DNA of 35,384 nt from an uncultured beta proteobacterium (GTDB taxonomy: Bacteria; Pseudomonadota; Gammaproteobacteria; Burkholderiales; Burkholderiaceae_C), in contig CAISIP010000228.1 of assembly GCA_903885415.1 (NCBI GenBank), positions 1 to 35,384 on the forward strand, read 5' to 3'. The translations under genes were made by a program, and so were the position numbers. The notes under the pieces are model-generated. The model searched no databases. It saw only the letters and a list, made by a program, of their open reading frames with translations, and was not told where the DNA came from. How positions within the stretch are numbered: position 1 is the stretch's first letter; the number at the start of each line of letters is the position of its first letter. Positions 1 to 6,867 of the stretch are shown one piece after another.

Positions 1-405
1 ACACAACTCGAAGCCGAAGGCGGCAACCTGGTCGACCGGATCGTGGAACTCACCGACGGCGGCGCCGACTACAGTTTCGAATGCATCGGCAATACACGGG
101 TGATGCGCCAAGCACTGGAATGCACCCATAAAGGTTGGGGCCGCAGCATCATCATCGGCGTGGCGGAGGCCGGCGCGGAAATCAGCACACGGCCGTTTCA
201 GTTGGTCACCGGACGCAAATGGGAAGGATCGGCATTCGGCGGTGCGCGTGGCCGCACCGACGTACCAAAAATTGTCGACTGGTACATGGACGGCAAGATC
301 AACATTGACGACCTGATTACCCACACGATGCCGCTGGAAGACATCAACCTCGGCTTTGACCTGATGAAGCGCGGCGAGTCGATTCGCGGCGTGGTGCTGT
401 ACTGA
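1..405 (+). CDS. frmA: Class III alcohol dehydrogenase / S-(hydroxymethyl)glutathione dehydrogenase, 3' end only
   Basis: This is the C-terminal third of a zinc-dependent medium-chain dehydrogenase, open from the first base of the window, so the start lies outside. The protein would oxidise S-hydroxymethylglutathione (the formaldehyde-glutathione adduct) with NAD+ in the cytoplasm. Visible class III hallmarks are the DYSFECIGN stretch of the coenzyme domain, the GWG and IIIGVA turn, the GRKWEGSAFGG segment and the C-terminal SIRGVVLY ending. The zinc ligands and catalytic cysteine lie upstream of the window. An internal GTG at 43 could be mistaken for a start but is mid-domain. Family assignment is strong; the exact physiological substrate is inferred from class III membership. 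Confidence 0.93.
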   Translation, partial: TQLEAEGGNLVDRIVELTDGGADYSFECIGNTRVMRQALECTHKGWGRSIIIGVAEAGAEISTRPFQLVTGRKWEGSAFGGARGRTDVPKIVDWYMDGKINIDDLITHTMPLEDINLGFDLMKRGESIRGVVLY

Positions 406-427
406 GCCTGGGTCGCCGCGGCCAAGT

Positions 428-454
428 GCCGGCCAGCGCAGCAACTGCGCCGGC
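428..454. terminator. Hairpin between convergent frmA and infA
   Basis: A perfect 6-bp stem (GCGCAG at 436-441, CTGCGC at 445-450) has a CAA loop. It can be extended by GCCG (428-431) pairing with CGGC (451-454) across a 4-base bulge. It sits in the gap between two convergent genes, where a bidirectional terminator is expected. There is no T-tract on either side, so a factor-independent role is uncertain. Confidence 0.35.
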
Positions 455-458
455 GAAC

Positions 459-716
459 TCAGCGTTGCGCGGTGGGGCCGGGGCCACGGCCGGCAATATG
501 CCTGAAAGTGATTCGGCCCTTGCTAAGGTCGTAGGGCGACAGCTCTATCGACACCTTGTCGCCCGCGATAATCCGGATATGATGCTTGCGCATCTTGCCA
601 CCGGTGTAGGCCACTAGCTGGTGCCCGTTATCCAGCGTCACGCGAAAGCGCGAGTCGGGCAGTACCTCTGTCACCAGCCCGCTCATTTCGATCAATTCCT
701 CTTTGGCCATGGCCAT
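459..716 (-). CDS. infA: Translation initiation factor IF-1
   Basis: An 85-residue S1/OB-fold protein that binds the 30S ribosomal A site during initiation. The segments MAKEELIEMSG, NGHQLVAYTGGKMRKHHIRI and GDKVSIELSPYDLSKGRI are diagnostic of IF-1. It is longer than the E. coli protein (72 residues), with extra C-terminal residues, as is common for stand-alone infA copies of Burkholderiales outside the ribosomal operon. Start choice: two in-frame ATGs (716 and 710). AGGAG lies 4 bases upstream of the first, so I use 716; the second gives the canonical MAKEE start. It is convergent with frmA and divergent from the dioxygenase gene. Some Burkholderiales carry a second infA; whether this genome does cannot be seen here. 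Confidence 0.95.
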   Translation of the reverse strand: MAMAKEELIEMSGLVTEVLPDSRFRVTLDNGHQLVAYTGGKMRKHHIRIIAGDKVSIELSPYDLSKGRITFRHIAGRGPGPTAQR

Positions 717-853
717 CTATCTCCTGGGTTTCCAACAACAAATTCGGGCTGCGCGCGGCCGGCTGCGATGCGATTTTGAAGCCGACGGATACCATTGCGC
801 GTGGGCCCTGCAAGCGCAGCGAATCCGCTGGCGTCGCCACGAGGGCAGTCCGG

Positions 854-859
854 ATCATA
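854..859 (-). promoter_or_regulatory. Candidate -10 element for infA
   Basis: On the minus strand these bases read TATGAT, a good sigma-70 -10 hexamer, about 140 bases upstream of the infA start. No convincing -35 sequence is found at the correct spacing, so this is only a candidate. Confidence 0.25.
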
Positions 860-909
860 AAAAGTGCGAAGCCGCCCTTGATGCACGGAGGACCCACCCG
901 GTTGCTGGC

Positions 910-929
910 CTGTGGTCCATAACCCACAG
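910..929. repeat. Short inverted repeat in the infA-dioxygenase divergent gap
   Basis: CTGTGG (910-915) and CCACAG (924-929) form a perfect 6-bp dyad around an 8-base AT-rich centre. The gap 717-1013 (297 bases) between the divergent genes holds nothing else I recognise. The dyad could be an operator or a chance hairpin. Confidence 0.3.
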
Positions 930-1013
930 AGTATACCGCCTAGCCGAACGGCAACCAGACGGCGCCCTCTGCTCCAGGCTCCGACCACGCCAAACTTCAA
1001 CACGCACCCGCCC

Positions 1014-1862
1014 ATGAGCACCGCCCCTATCCGCCATCCCGCAACCACGATACAGGCGAATGCGCTGCGACCGTCGGCGCGCCTTCCCGTCATTTTTCTG
1101 GGCCACGGCAGCCCGATGAATGCGATTGAAGACAACCCATTTCGTAGCAGCTGGCAGGCACTGGGGGCGGAACTGGCACAACGCTACGAAAAGCCGCAAC
1201 TGATCCTCTGCGTGTCGGCGCACTGGCTCACCAGCGGCTGGTGGCTGACAGCGATGTCGCAACCCAGGACCATTCATGACTTCGGCGGCTTTCCCCGCGC
1301 CTTGTTTGACCAGCGCTACGCCGCTCCAGGTGCGCCCGATGTGGCGCAGCACATCAGTAACGAATTCAGTCCGGCGCTGGGACTCGACCAAGGTTGGGGT
1401 CTGGACCATGGCGCCTGGTCGGTGCTCAAGCCGATGTTTCCCGAAGCCGACATACCGGTCGTGCAACTGAGCATGGACTACGGCCAGCCAGCGCAGGCGC
1501 ACTACGCAATGGGGCGACAGCTCAGCGCCCTGCGCGACCGCGGCGTGCTGATCGTCGGCAGCGGCAACGTGGTTCACAACCTGGGCGCGATGAGCCGCTC
1601 CATGACATCGCTGCAGGCTTTCGACTGGTCGCAACAGTTTGACGAAATGGTCGAACGCCAGATCCAGCAGGGCGATCTGGCGGCGCTGGTTCAGTTCCAG
1701 CAACTTGGCGCGGTCGCGGCGAAGGCCCACCCCACCTGGGAACACTACCTGCCGCTGCTGGTCGCCGCCGGAGCCGCAGACGGCGAGGAGCCGGTACGGA
1801 TGTTCAACGCCAGCTTTCAAGGCGGGTCGATTTCGATGCGCTCGGCCATCTGGGGCGGATAA
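1014..1862 (+). CDS. ygiD: DODA-type class III extradiol dioxygenase (YgiD/LigB-like)
   Basis: A 282-residue member of the 4,5-DOPA extradiol dioxygenase family, cytoplasmic metal enzymes that cleave catechol rings. E. coli YgiD is the closest well-known relative. Visible features are FLGHGSPMNA near the N-terminus (metal ligand His31), VSAHW (His70), GLDHGAWS (His132), GSGNVVHN (His188) and HPTWEHYLP late in the chain, matching the family's conserved histidines in order. The start at ATG 1014 places the GHGSP motif at the usual distance. The frame is open back to 912, but that extension is proline/arginine-rich and unlike the family. A NUDIX gene follows 9 bases downstream, suggesting co-transcription. 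The natural substrate is not revealed by the sequence. Confidence 0.9.
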   Translation: MSTAPIRHPATTIQANALRPSARLPVIFLGHGSPMNAIEDNPFRSSWQALGAELAQRYEKPQLILCVSAHWLTSGWWLTAMSQPRTIHDFGGFPRALFDQRYAAPGAPDVAQHISNEFSPALGLDQGWGLDHGAWSVLKPMFPEADIPVVQLSMDYGQPAQAHYAMGRQLSALRDRGVLIVGSGNVVHNLGAMSRSMTSLQAFDWSQQFDEMVERQIQQGDLAALVQFQQLGAVAAKAHPTWEHYLPLLVAAGAADGEEPVRMFNASFQGGSISMRSAIWGG

Positions 1863-1871
1863 TCGCAGGCC

Positions 1872-2756
1872 ATGGAATTCAACTCCCAGATCGTCACCAC
1901 GCCGCCCCGCCCTGCGGCGACCATTGTCATGCTGCGCGACGGCGCCGATGGCCTGGAGGTATTCCTGCTCAAGCGCCACGGCCTTTCTGACGTGCTGGGC
2001 GGGGTCCATGTTTTTCCGGGTGGGAAGGTCGACCTGCGCGACGCCGAACTCGACATGGACTTGCATCTGGACCGGCCGCAAGACGAACTGCGTGCCAATC
2101 TCGGCGAGCAGGATCTGGATGCGCGGACCGCGGCGGGGCTGTATGTCGCAGCGATCCGAGAGGCCTTCGAAGAGTCCGGGGTCTTGTTCGCGCAGGGTGC
2201 GCGCCAGCAAGACGCGCTGCGCGCGCACGCGCTGTTGCGCGAGGGCCATGCCTTCGACGAAATGCTGGGACGGATGGCGCTTCGTCTGGATTGCGCCGGC
2301 GTGGTCCCATGGTCGCGATGGATCACCCCGACGGTGCCGAGCATGATGACCAAGCGTTTTGACACCCGCTTTTTCGTGGCCGCAGTGCCCGCCGACCAGA
2401 TCGCGCGGCACGACGAGCATGAGACGACCGAGAGCGTGTGGATCGCGCCACGCGCAGCGCTGCACCAGTATTGGGACGGAACCATGCAGTTGGCGGCGCC
2501 GCAGATCATGAGCCTGGCGCACCTGACGCATTACGGTTCGGTTGCTTCGGCGCTGGCCGCTGCGCGGGCTCGCCGGCCACCCGTCGTCGCACCCGAACCC
2601 TTTGACGACGAAGCAGGCCGCGTCATCTGCTATCCGGGTGACGAGCGGCACTCGGTCGCCGAGCGCGCACTGCCCGGTCCAACCCGGTTCTACCTGCGCA
2701 ACAAGCGTTTCGAGCCCGAGGGTGGTTTCGAAGCCCTTTTCAAACCAGCGCTTTAG
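1872..2756 (+). CDS. NUDIX hydrolase, NUDT19-like
   Basis: A 294-residue protein of the long NUDIX class that hydrolyses nucleoside-diphosphate derivatives; eukaryotic NUDT19 relatives act on coenzyme A and acyl-CoA. The NUDIX box is split. It opens with VFPGGKVD at about residues 48-54 and resumes after an insertion of roughly 35 residues at AAIREAFEESGVL (93-105), which holds the REx2EExG metal-binding core. This insertion is characteristic of NUDT19-type proteins. ATG 1872 lies 9 bases after the dioxygenase stop, so the two are probably co-transcribed. The 3' end overlaps by 4 bases the end of the oppositely oriented aminotransferase gene. The substrate is inferred from subfamily only. Confidence 0.87.
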   Translation: MEFNSQIVTTPPRPAATIVMLRDGADGLEVFLLKRHGLSDVLGGVHVFPGGKVDLRDAELDMDLHLDRPQDELRANLGEQDLDARTAAGLYVAAIREAFEESGVLFAQGARQQDALRAHALLREGHAFDEMLGRMALRLDCAGVVPWSRWITPTVPSMMTKRFDTRFFVAAVPADQIARHDEHETTESVWIAPRAALHQYWDGTMQLAAPQIMSLAHLTHYGSVASALAAARARRPPVVAPEPFDDEAGRVICYPGDERHSVAERALPGPTRFYLRNKRFEPEGGFEALFKPAL

Positions 2757-3676
2757 GCCGCCGGATCGGCTACGCCAGCGTAGTTGATCGGCCGGCTGTA
2801 GGCCGGATCGCCGTGCCATTCCCAATAGGTCTGCACCAGCTGCCGGGTTACGGGACCCGGACTGCCGCCACCGATCGCCGACTGGTCCACCCGGGTGACC
2901 GGCAGCACGCCGCCGCCCGAACTCGACAGGAAAACCTCCTGCGCGCAGCGCAGCTCGTCGGCCGGAAGCGCCCTCAACTGCACCGCAAGACCCAGGGAAC
3001 GCGCCATTTCGATCACGGTGCGTCGGGAAATGCCCTCGAGCATGCCCTGGTCGGGCGTCACGATGGCGCCGCCGCTGACGCAAAAGACGTTGAAACCCGG
3101 GCCCTCGACCACATTGCCATGCCGGTCGACCAGCAACACGCTATCGGCACCTGCGTCCAGCGCGCCCAAAAGACCCATCGTCAGGTCGTTCCAGTGGTAG
3201 TTTTTGGCGGTCGGGTCCACCGACGAAGGCGGAATGCGCTGCACGCTGCTGACCATCACATGCAGTCCCTCCTCGCGCTGGCGCTCGGTGGCGAGCCAGA
3301 CGAAAGGGACTGCGAAGGCGAAAAACTGGTTGACCGCCAACCGCGGGTCGCGCGAACCCCATGGAGGCTGGCCGCGGGTGCATCCCATCTCGACATAGGA
3401 GGCACGCAGCCCGCTCAGTCGGACGCATTGCGACAGGACTTCGGTGATCTGCTCCGGGTTCAGGCCAGGGTCTAGGCGCCAGCGCGCGCAACTGCGCATG
3501 AAACGCTCCAGGTGCGCGTCCAGTCGGAAGAATGAGCCGCTCCACACCGTCACCACATCGTAGGTGGCGTCCGATCGAAGAAAGCCCCAGTCGGTAAGCG
3601 GGATCGAAGCCTCCGCTATGGGCTGGTACTGGCCGCGCATATAGGCGACCCCGGCGGCAAATTGGCTGTCTGACAT
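2753..3676 (-). CDS. Class IV aminotransferase (branched-chain/D-amino-acid transaminase fold)
   Basis: A 307-residue fold-type IV PLP enzyme. The N-terminal WGFLRSDATYDVV segment, the likely Schiff-base lysine Lys158 in TAKNYHWNDLTMG, Glu191 in NVVEGPGFNVF, and LEGISRRTVIEMA are all family landmarks. The family includes branched-chain aminotransferase, D-alanine aminotransferase and aminodeoxychorismate lyase. The sequence does not clearly show BCAT substrate motifs, so the substrate is left open. The start at 3676 gives a normal N-terminus and leaves about 100 bases before the divergent SRPBCC gene. The stop overlaps the NUDIX stop region tail to tail by 4 bases. Confidence 0.88.
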   Translation of the reverse strand: MSDSQFAAGVAYMRGQYQPIAEASIPLTDWGFLRSDATYDVVTVWSGSFFRLDAHLERFMRSCARWRLDPGLNPEQITEVLSQCVRLSGLRASYVEMGCTRGQPPWGSRDPRLAVNQFFAFAVPFVWLATERQREEGLHVMVSSVQRIPPSSVDPTAKNYHWNDLTMGLLGALDAGADSVLLVDRHGNVVEGPGFNVFCVSGGAIVTPDQGMLEGISRRTVIEMARSLGLAVQLRALPADELRCAQEVFLSSSGGGVLPVTRVDQSAIGGGSPGPVTRQLVQTYWEWHGDPAYSRPINYAGVADPAA

Positions 3677-3778
3677 AGGTCAACTCCTGCACTGGTTCGA
3701 AACACCATTATCAAACGCACGCCAGACGGCACGCTGCGGGTGGTTCCGGCGACCACAGGCCATCTTCAAGGGAATTTC

Positions 3779-4264
3779 ATGAGCGTCCTGGTCGGAATCG
3801 ACATCGATCGCGCATTCGCCGTGCAGGCGGCTCCATCAGAGGTCTTCCGGGTTCTTGCCGACGTGCCCGAGTCGGCGAGCCATTTCCCGAAATTGCAGCG
3901 CCTGGTCGATCTGGGAAACAGCGTATACCGATGGGAAATGGAAAAAATGGGACTGGGCCCATTCAGCTTGCAAACCGTCTACGCATCGCGATACGTCTGG
4001 AACCGGGCCAAGCGAACGGTGGCATGGACACCGGTTGAGGGCGAGGGCAACGCGCTGGTTTCCGGCAGCTGGAAGATCAGCCCCAATGCCGGATCTCCGC
4101 AACCAAAGTCGACCCGGTTGCTACTGCGCATCAGTGGCCAGATTGAACTGTCGCTGCCGCGCCTGATGCAAGGGGTTGCGGCGCCGTTGGTGCGACTGGA
4201 GTTCGAAAGCCTTGTCGGACAGTATGTCGCCAACCTGACGGGGCGCTTCGGCGGCGCAGCCTGA
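3779..4264 (+). CDS. SRPBCC (START/polyketide-cyclase-like) family protein
   Basis: A 161-residue protein with the helix-grip pattern of the SRPBCC superfamily: an N-terminal strand with DRAFAVQAAPSEVFRVLADVPESASHFPKLQRLVDLG, then the beta-sheet region, then a long C-terminal helix (PRLMQGVAAPLVRLEFESLVGQYVANL is its region). Members bind hydrophobic ligands; no specific role can be read here. I chose ATG 3779 because AAGGGA (3768-3773) sits 5 bases upstream; an earlier in-frame ATG at 3740 lacks a comparable site. It is divergent from the aminotransferase gene and ends 12 bases from the convergent GNAT gene. Confidence 0.8.
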   Translation: MSVLVGIDIDRAFAVQAAPSEVFRVLADVPESASHFPKLQRLVDLGNSVYRWEMEKMGLGPFSLQTVYASRYVWNRAKRTVAWTPVEGEGNALVSGSWKISPNAGSPQPKSTRLLLRISGQIELSLPRLMQGVAAPLVRLEFESLVGQYVANLTGRFGGAA

Positions 4265-4276
4265 ACCTACGGGAGA

Positions 4277-4786
4277 CTAAAGATTGCGCGTCAGCCGGAT
4301 TTCCTGTATCCGAACGCCAGCCGCGGCGGCTGTTCGCGCGGTGGCAGGTTCACGCTTGAAGCCGGCAAGTTCGTGAAAGCGCAGCGCACGGTCGTTGCTC
4401 AGCCCCAGCCAGATCGACACATTCGTGCAGCCTTCCTCGAGCAGGCCCTCGCGTGCCGCGTCCCACAGCGCCAACCCGACACCCTGACCCCAAAAGGCGG
4501 GCGACACGCAGATGCTCCAGATTTCTCCCATCGTTTGCGCACTTCCCTTGTCACGCGAACGGTCGAACCCGACCATGCCAACCACCTTGTCGCCGTCGCA
4601 AGCCAGTTGCAGTTGGGGCTCGGCGAACTCGACCGCCTCGCGCCAGAAGCGCTGACGCTTTTCAAGCTCCGGCGGAGTCAGCGACGGCGGAGGGTTCTCG
4701 AGCAGTGCCGCTTCGGCAGACGAATGGAGTTCCGCAATGGCACGGGCGTCACGCAAGGTGGCCGGGCGAATCAGGCAGCTGGACAT
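4277..4786 (-). CDS. GNAT family N-acetyltransferase
   Basis: A 169-residue single-domain acetyltransferase that would move the acetyl group of acetyl-CoA to an amine. The signature is strand 4 with EIWSICVSPAFWGQGVGLALW (residues about 88-108), containing the Q/R-x-x-G-x-G/A pyrophosphate-binding loop at 101-106. It is followed by NVSIWLGLSNDRALRFHELAGF, the conserved motif B region. The N-terminus IRPATLRDARAIAELH is typical of the family. The acceptor is unknown. The gene is convergent with the SRPBCC gene (12 bases between stops) and divergent from ushA across 143 bases. Confidence 0.88.
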   Translation of the reverse strand: MSSCLIRPATLRDARAIAELHSSAEAALLENPPPSLTPPELEKRQRFWREAVEFAEPQLQLACDGDKVVGMVGFDRSRDKGSAQTMGEIWSICVSPAFWGQGVGLALWDAAREGLLEEGCTNVSIWLGLSNDRALRFHELAGFKREPATARTAAAAGVRIQEIRLTRNL

Positions 4787-4929
4787 GGGACGGGCAGAAG
4801 AAATTCGATGGCGAAGGCGGGAATGCCGACGCGCGATTGTCGCCGCAAAGCGCGCGCTACGGATCCGGTCGAGGCGGCTGCCTTCATAATCTCGGTTTAT
4901 CTATTCCGCTTTGACAGACCGGCAAACCC

Positions 4930-6567
4930 ATGCGACTCATCAAGCCTCTGAGCACCGTTTTCGCGACCCTGGTGCTGGCGTCGTGCGCCGGCATTCCCGG
5001 CGCCGGGCCCCAGCGCGACAGGACCTACGCCATCACCATCTTGCATACCAATGACCACCACGGAAGGTTTTGGCAAAACGGCGACGGCGAATACGGAATG
5101 GCGGCCCGAAAGACTTTGATCGACACCATCCGCGCCGAGGTGGCACAGGCAGGGGGCTACAGCTTGCTGCTCGATGGCGGCGATGTGAACACCGGCGTTC
5201 CAGAATCGGACCTGCAGGATGCGGTACCCGACTTCAAGGGCATGAACCTGCTCGGCTACGATGCGATGGCCGTCGGCAACCATGAATTCGACAAGCCGCG
5301 CTCGACGCTCAACATGCAGCGCGAACTGGCCCGCTTCCCGATGCTCGCTGCCAACATCTACGAGCGCGGCGAGCGCATGTTTGCGCCATACAAGGTATTC
5401 ACCCTGGGCGATGTGCGCGTCGGCGTCATGGGGCTGACGACCGAGGACACGCACAAGATGGTGAGTCCGGAAAACGTCAAGAACATAGAGTTCCGCAGTG
5501 TCATCGCGGAGGCGGCCAAGGTCGTTCCCGAACTGCGCGCCAAAGCCGACGTCGTCATCGCCACGACGCACATGGGCCATTACCAGGACGGCAACCATGG
5601 AACCCAATCCGAGGGCGACGTCGAGATGGCGCGCGCCGTGCGGGGAATCGATCTGGTGGTCGGCGGCCACACCCAGAACCCGGCCTGCATGAAGGCGGAA
5701 AATCTGATCGACCGCGAATATGTGCCTGGCGCCGAATGCCGGCCAGACCGTCAAAACGGAACCTGGATCGTGCAAGCGCATGAGTGGGGAAAGTATGTAG
5801 GAAGGGCAGACTTCCAGTACCGCAACGGCGCGTTCACGCTGGTGAAGTACGCGTTGTTGCCGGTTAACCTGAAAAAGCCGGTCAAGGACGCGGCGGGAAA
5901 GACCAGCCTGGTGCACTACACCGTGCCGATCGCCGAGAACCCCGAGATGCTCGCGCTGCTCAGGCCCTACCAGGCATTCGGACAGGACAAGCTGATGGTC
6001 GAAATTGGCTCGGCCGCAGCACGCTTCGACGGCGAGCGCAGCCTGATCCGGTCCAGGCCGGCAGCACTGGGCGTGCTGGTCGCGCGCTCGCTGATCGACA
6101 AAACCCGGGCCGACTTTGCGGTCGTCAACGGCGGCAATCTGCGCGACTCCTTGCCCGCCGGCGTACTGACCTACAAAGACATCCTCAAAGTCCAGCCTTG
6201 GGGCAACACCGTCGCGACCGTCGACCTCAGCGGTCAGGAGGTGCTGGATTACCTTGGCGTCGCGGTGAAGATGAGCGCGGGGTCGGGCGCATTCGCGCAC
6301 TTCGACGGCATCCGGCTGCAGATCACTGCGGGGAAACTCAGCCGCGCAAGCATCAAAGGCGCACCCGTTGATCCGGGAAAAATCTACCGTATGGCGATAG
6401 ACAGCTTTCTGGCCAAGGGCGGCGATGGCTACCCGGTCATGACCGGGCACAAGAGCTACACCGACACCGGCTATGTGGACGCCCATCTGCTGCGCGCCTA
6501 CATCGGCGCGCACAGCCCGATCAACCCGGGCGACTATGCGCCAGGAGACGCCGTTCAGCGCCAATAG
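4930..6567 (+). CDS. ushA: UshA-type 5'-nucleotidase/UDP-sugar hydrolase, predicted lipoprotein
   Basis: A 545-residue two-domain metallophosphatase. The N-terminal domain carries TNDHHG (40-45), DGGD (82-85), GNHEFD (116-121) and THMGHY/GGHTQNP metal-ligand motifs. The C-terminal domain has GGNLRDSLPAG, VQPWGNTVA and AKGGDGYP nucleotide-binding elements. Similarity to E. coli UshA runs through nearly the whole chain, including VPESDLQDA and VQAHEWGKYVGRADF. It would dephosphorylate nucleotides and split UDP-sugars outside the cytoplasm. Unlike E. coli UshA, which has an ordinary signal peptide, the N-terminus ends in a lipobox (LASC, Cys19) followed by Ala, which predicts outer-membrane anchoring. 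ATG 4930 begins this signal sequence. Confidence 0.94.
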   Translation: MRLIKPLSTVFATLVLASCAGIPGAGPQRDRTYAITILHTNDHHGRFWQNGDGEYGMAARKTLIDTIRAEVAQAGGYSLLLDGGDVNTGVPESDLQDAVPDFKGMNLLGYDAMAVGNHEFDKPRSTLNMQRELARFPMLAANIYERGERMFAPYKVFTLGDVRVGVMGLTTEDTHKMVSPENVKNIEFRSVIAEAAKVVPELRAKADVVIATTHMGHYQDGNHGTQSEGDVEMARAVRGIDLVVGGHTQNPACMKAENLIDREYVPGAECRPDRQNGTWIVQAHEWGKYVGRADFQYRNGAFTLVKYALLPVNLKKPVKDAAGKTSLVHYTVPIAENPEMLALLRPYQAFGQDKLMVEIGSAAARFDGERSLIRSRPAALGVLVARSLIDKTRADFAVVNGGNLRDSLPAGVLTYKDILKVQPWGNTVATVDLSGQEVLDYLGVAVKMSAGSGAFAHFDGIRLQITAGKLSRASIKGAPVDPGKIYRMAIDSFLAKGGDGYPVMTGHKSYTDTGYVDAHLLRAYIGAHSPINPGDYAPGDAVQRQ

Positions 6568-6667
6568 CGCCCCCGCCCACATACAAGCACCGCAGCGCGT
6601 GTAGCAAAACAGCGAAGCGCAGTCCCACCAGCACCCACCCAAACCAACCCAAGCAAAGGAGCCCGCC

Positions 6668-6808
6668 ATGGCCAAAGGTCAGCAAAAAACCAACAAGGAA
6701 TCCAAGAAGCCAAAGAAGGACACTGCACCGCCCAAGCCGGTATCGCCCGATGCGGTGCGACCGACCATCACCACGGTGGTCCCGATCCGGGGCAAGCTCA
6801 AGAAATAG
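6668..6808 (+). CDS. Small lysine-rich protein, 46 residues
   Basis: A short gene beginning MAKGQQKTNKESKKPKK and ending RGKLKK. AAGGAG lies 6 bases ahead of the ATG, one of the best ribosome-binding sites in the window. The N-terminal half is strongly basic and disordered; the C-terminal half has a hydrophobic TITTVVPI patch. I recall similar short lysine-rich hypothetical proteins in Burkholderiales but know no function. Nucleic-acid or ribosome association is conceivable from charge alone. It lies 100 bases after ushA and just ahead of the hybrid kinase gene, so it may share a transcript with the kinase. Confidence 0.65.
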   Translation: MAKGQQKTNKESKKPKKDTAPPKPVSPDAVRPTITTVVPIRGKLKK

Positions 6809-6867
6809 CCATTGCCGTACCAGGCCCGCGCATGCTGCGCCGACACAACCCCGCCAAGGGACCGAGT

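Noticed and set aside
855..3083. 742-codon open frame on the minus strand
   Set aside because: It lies antisense to the dioxygenase and NUDIX genes, is rich in Arg/Gly/Ala/His and has no recognisable domain. High-GC codon bias opens such frames.
4897..6675. 592-codon open frame on the minus strand
   Set aside because: Antisense shadow of ushA, whose catalytic motifs are unambiguous. The opposite frame shows no domain.
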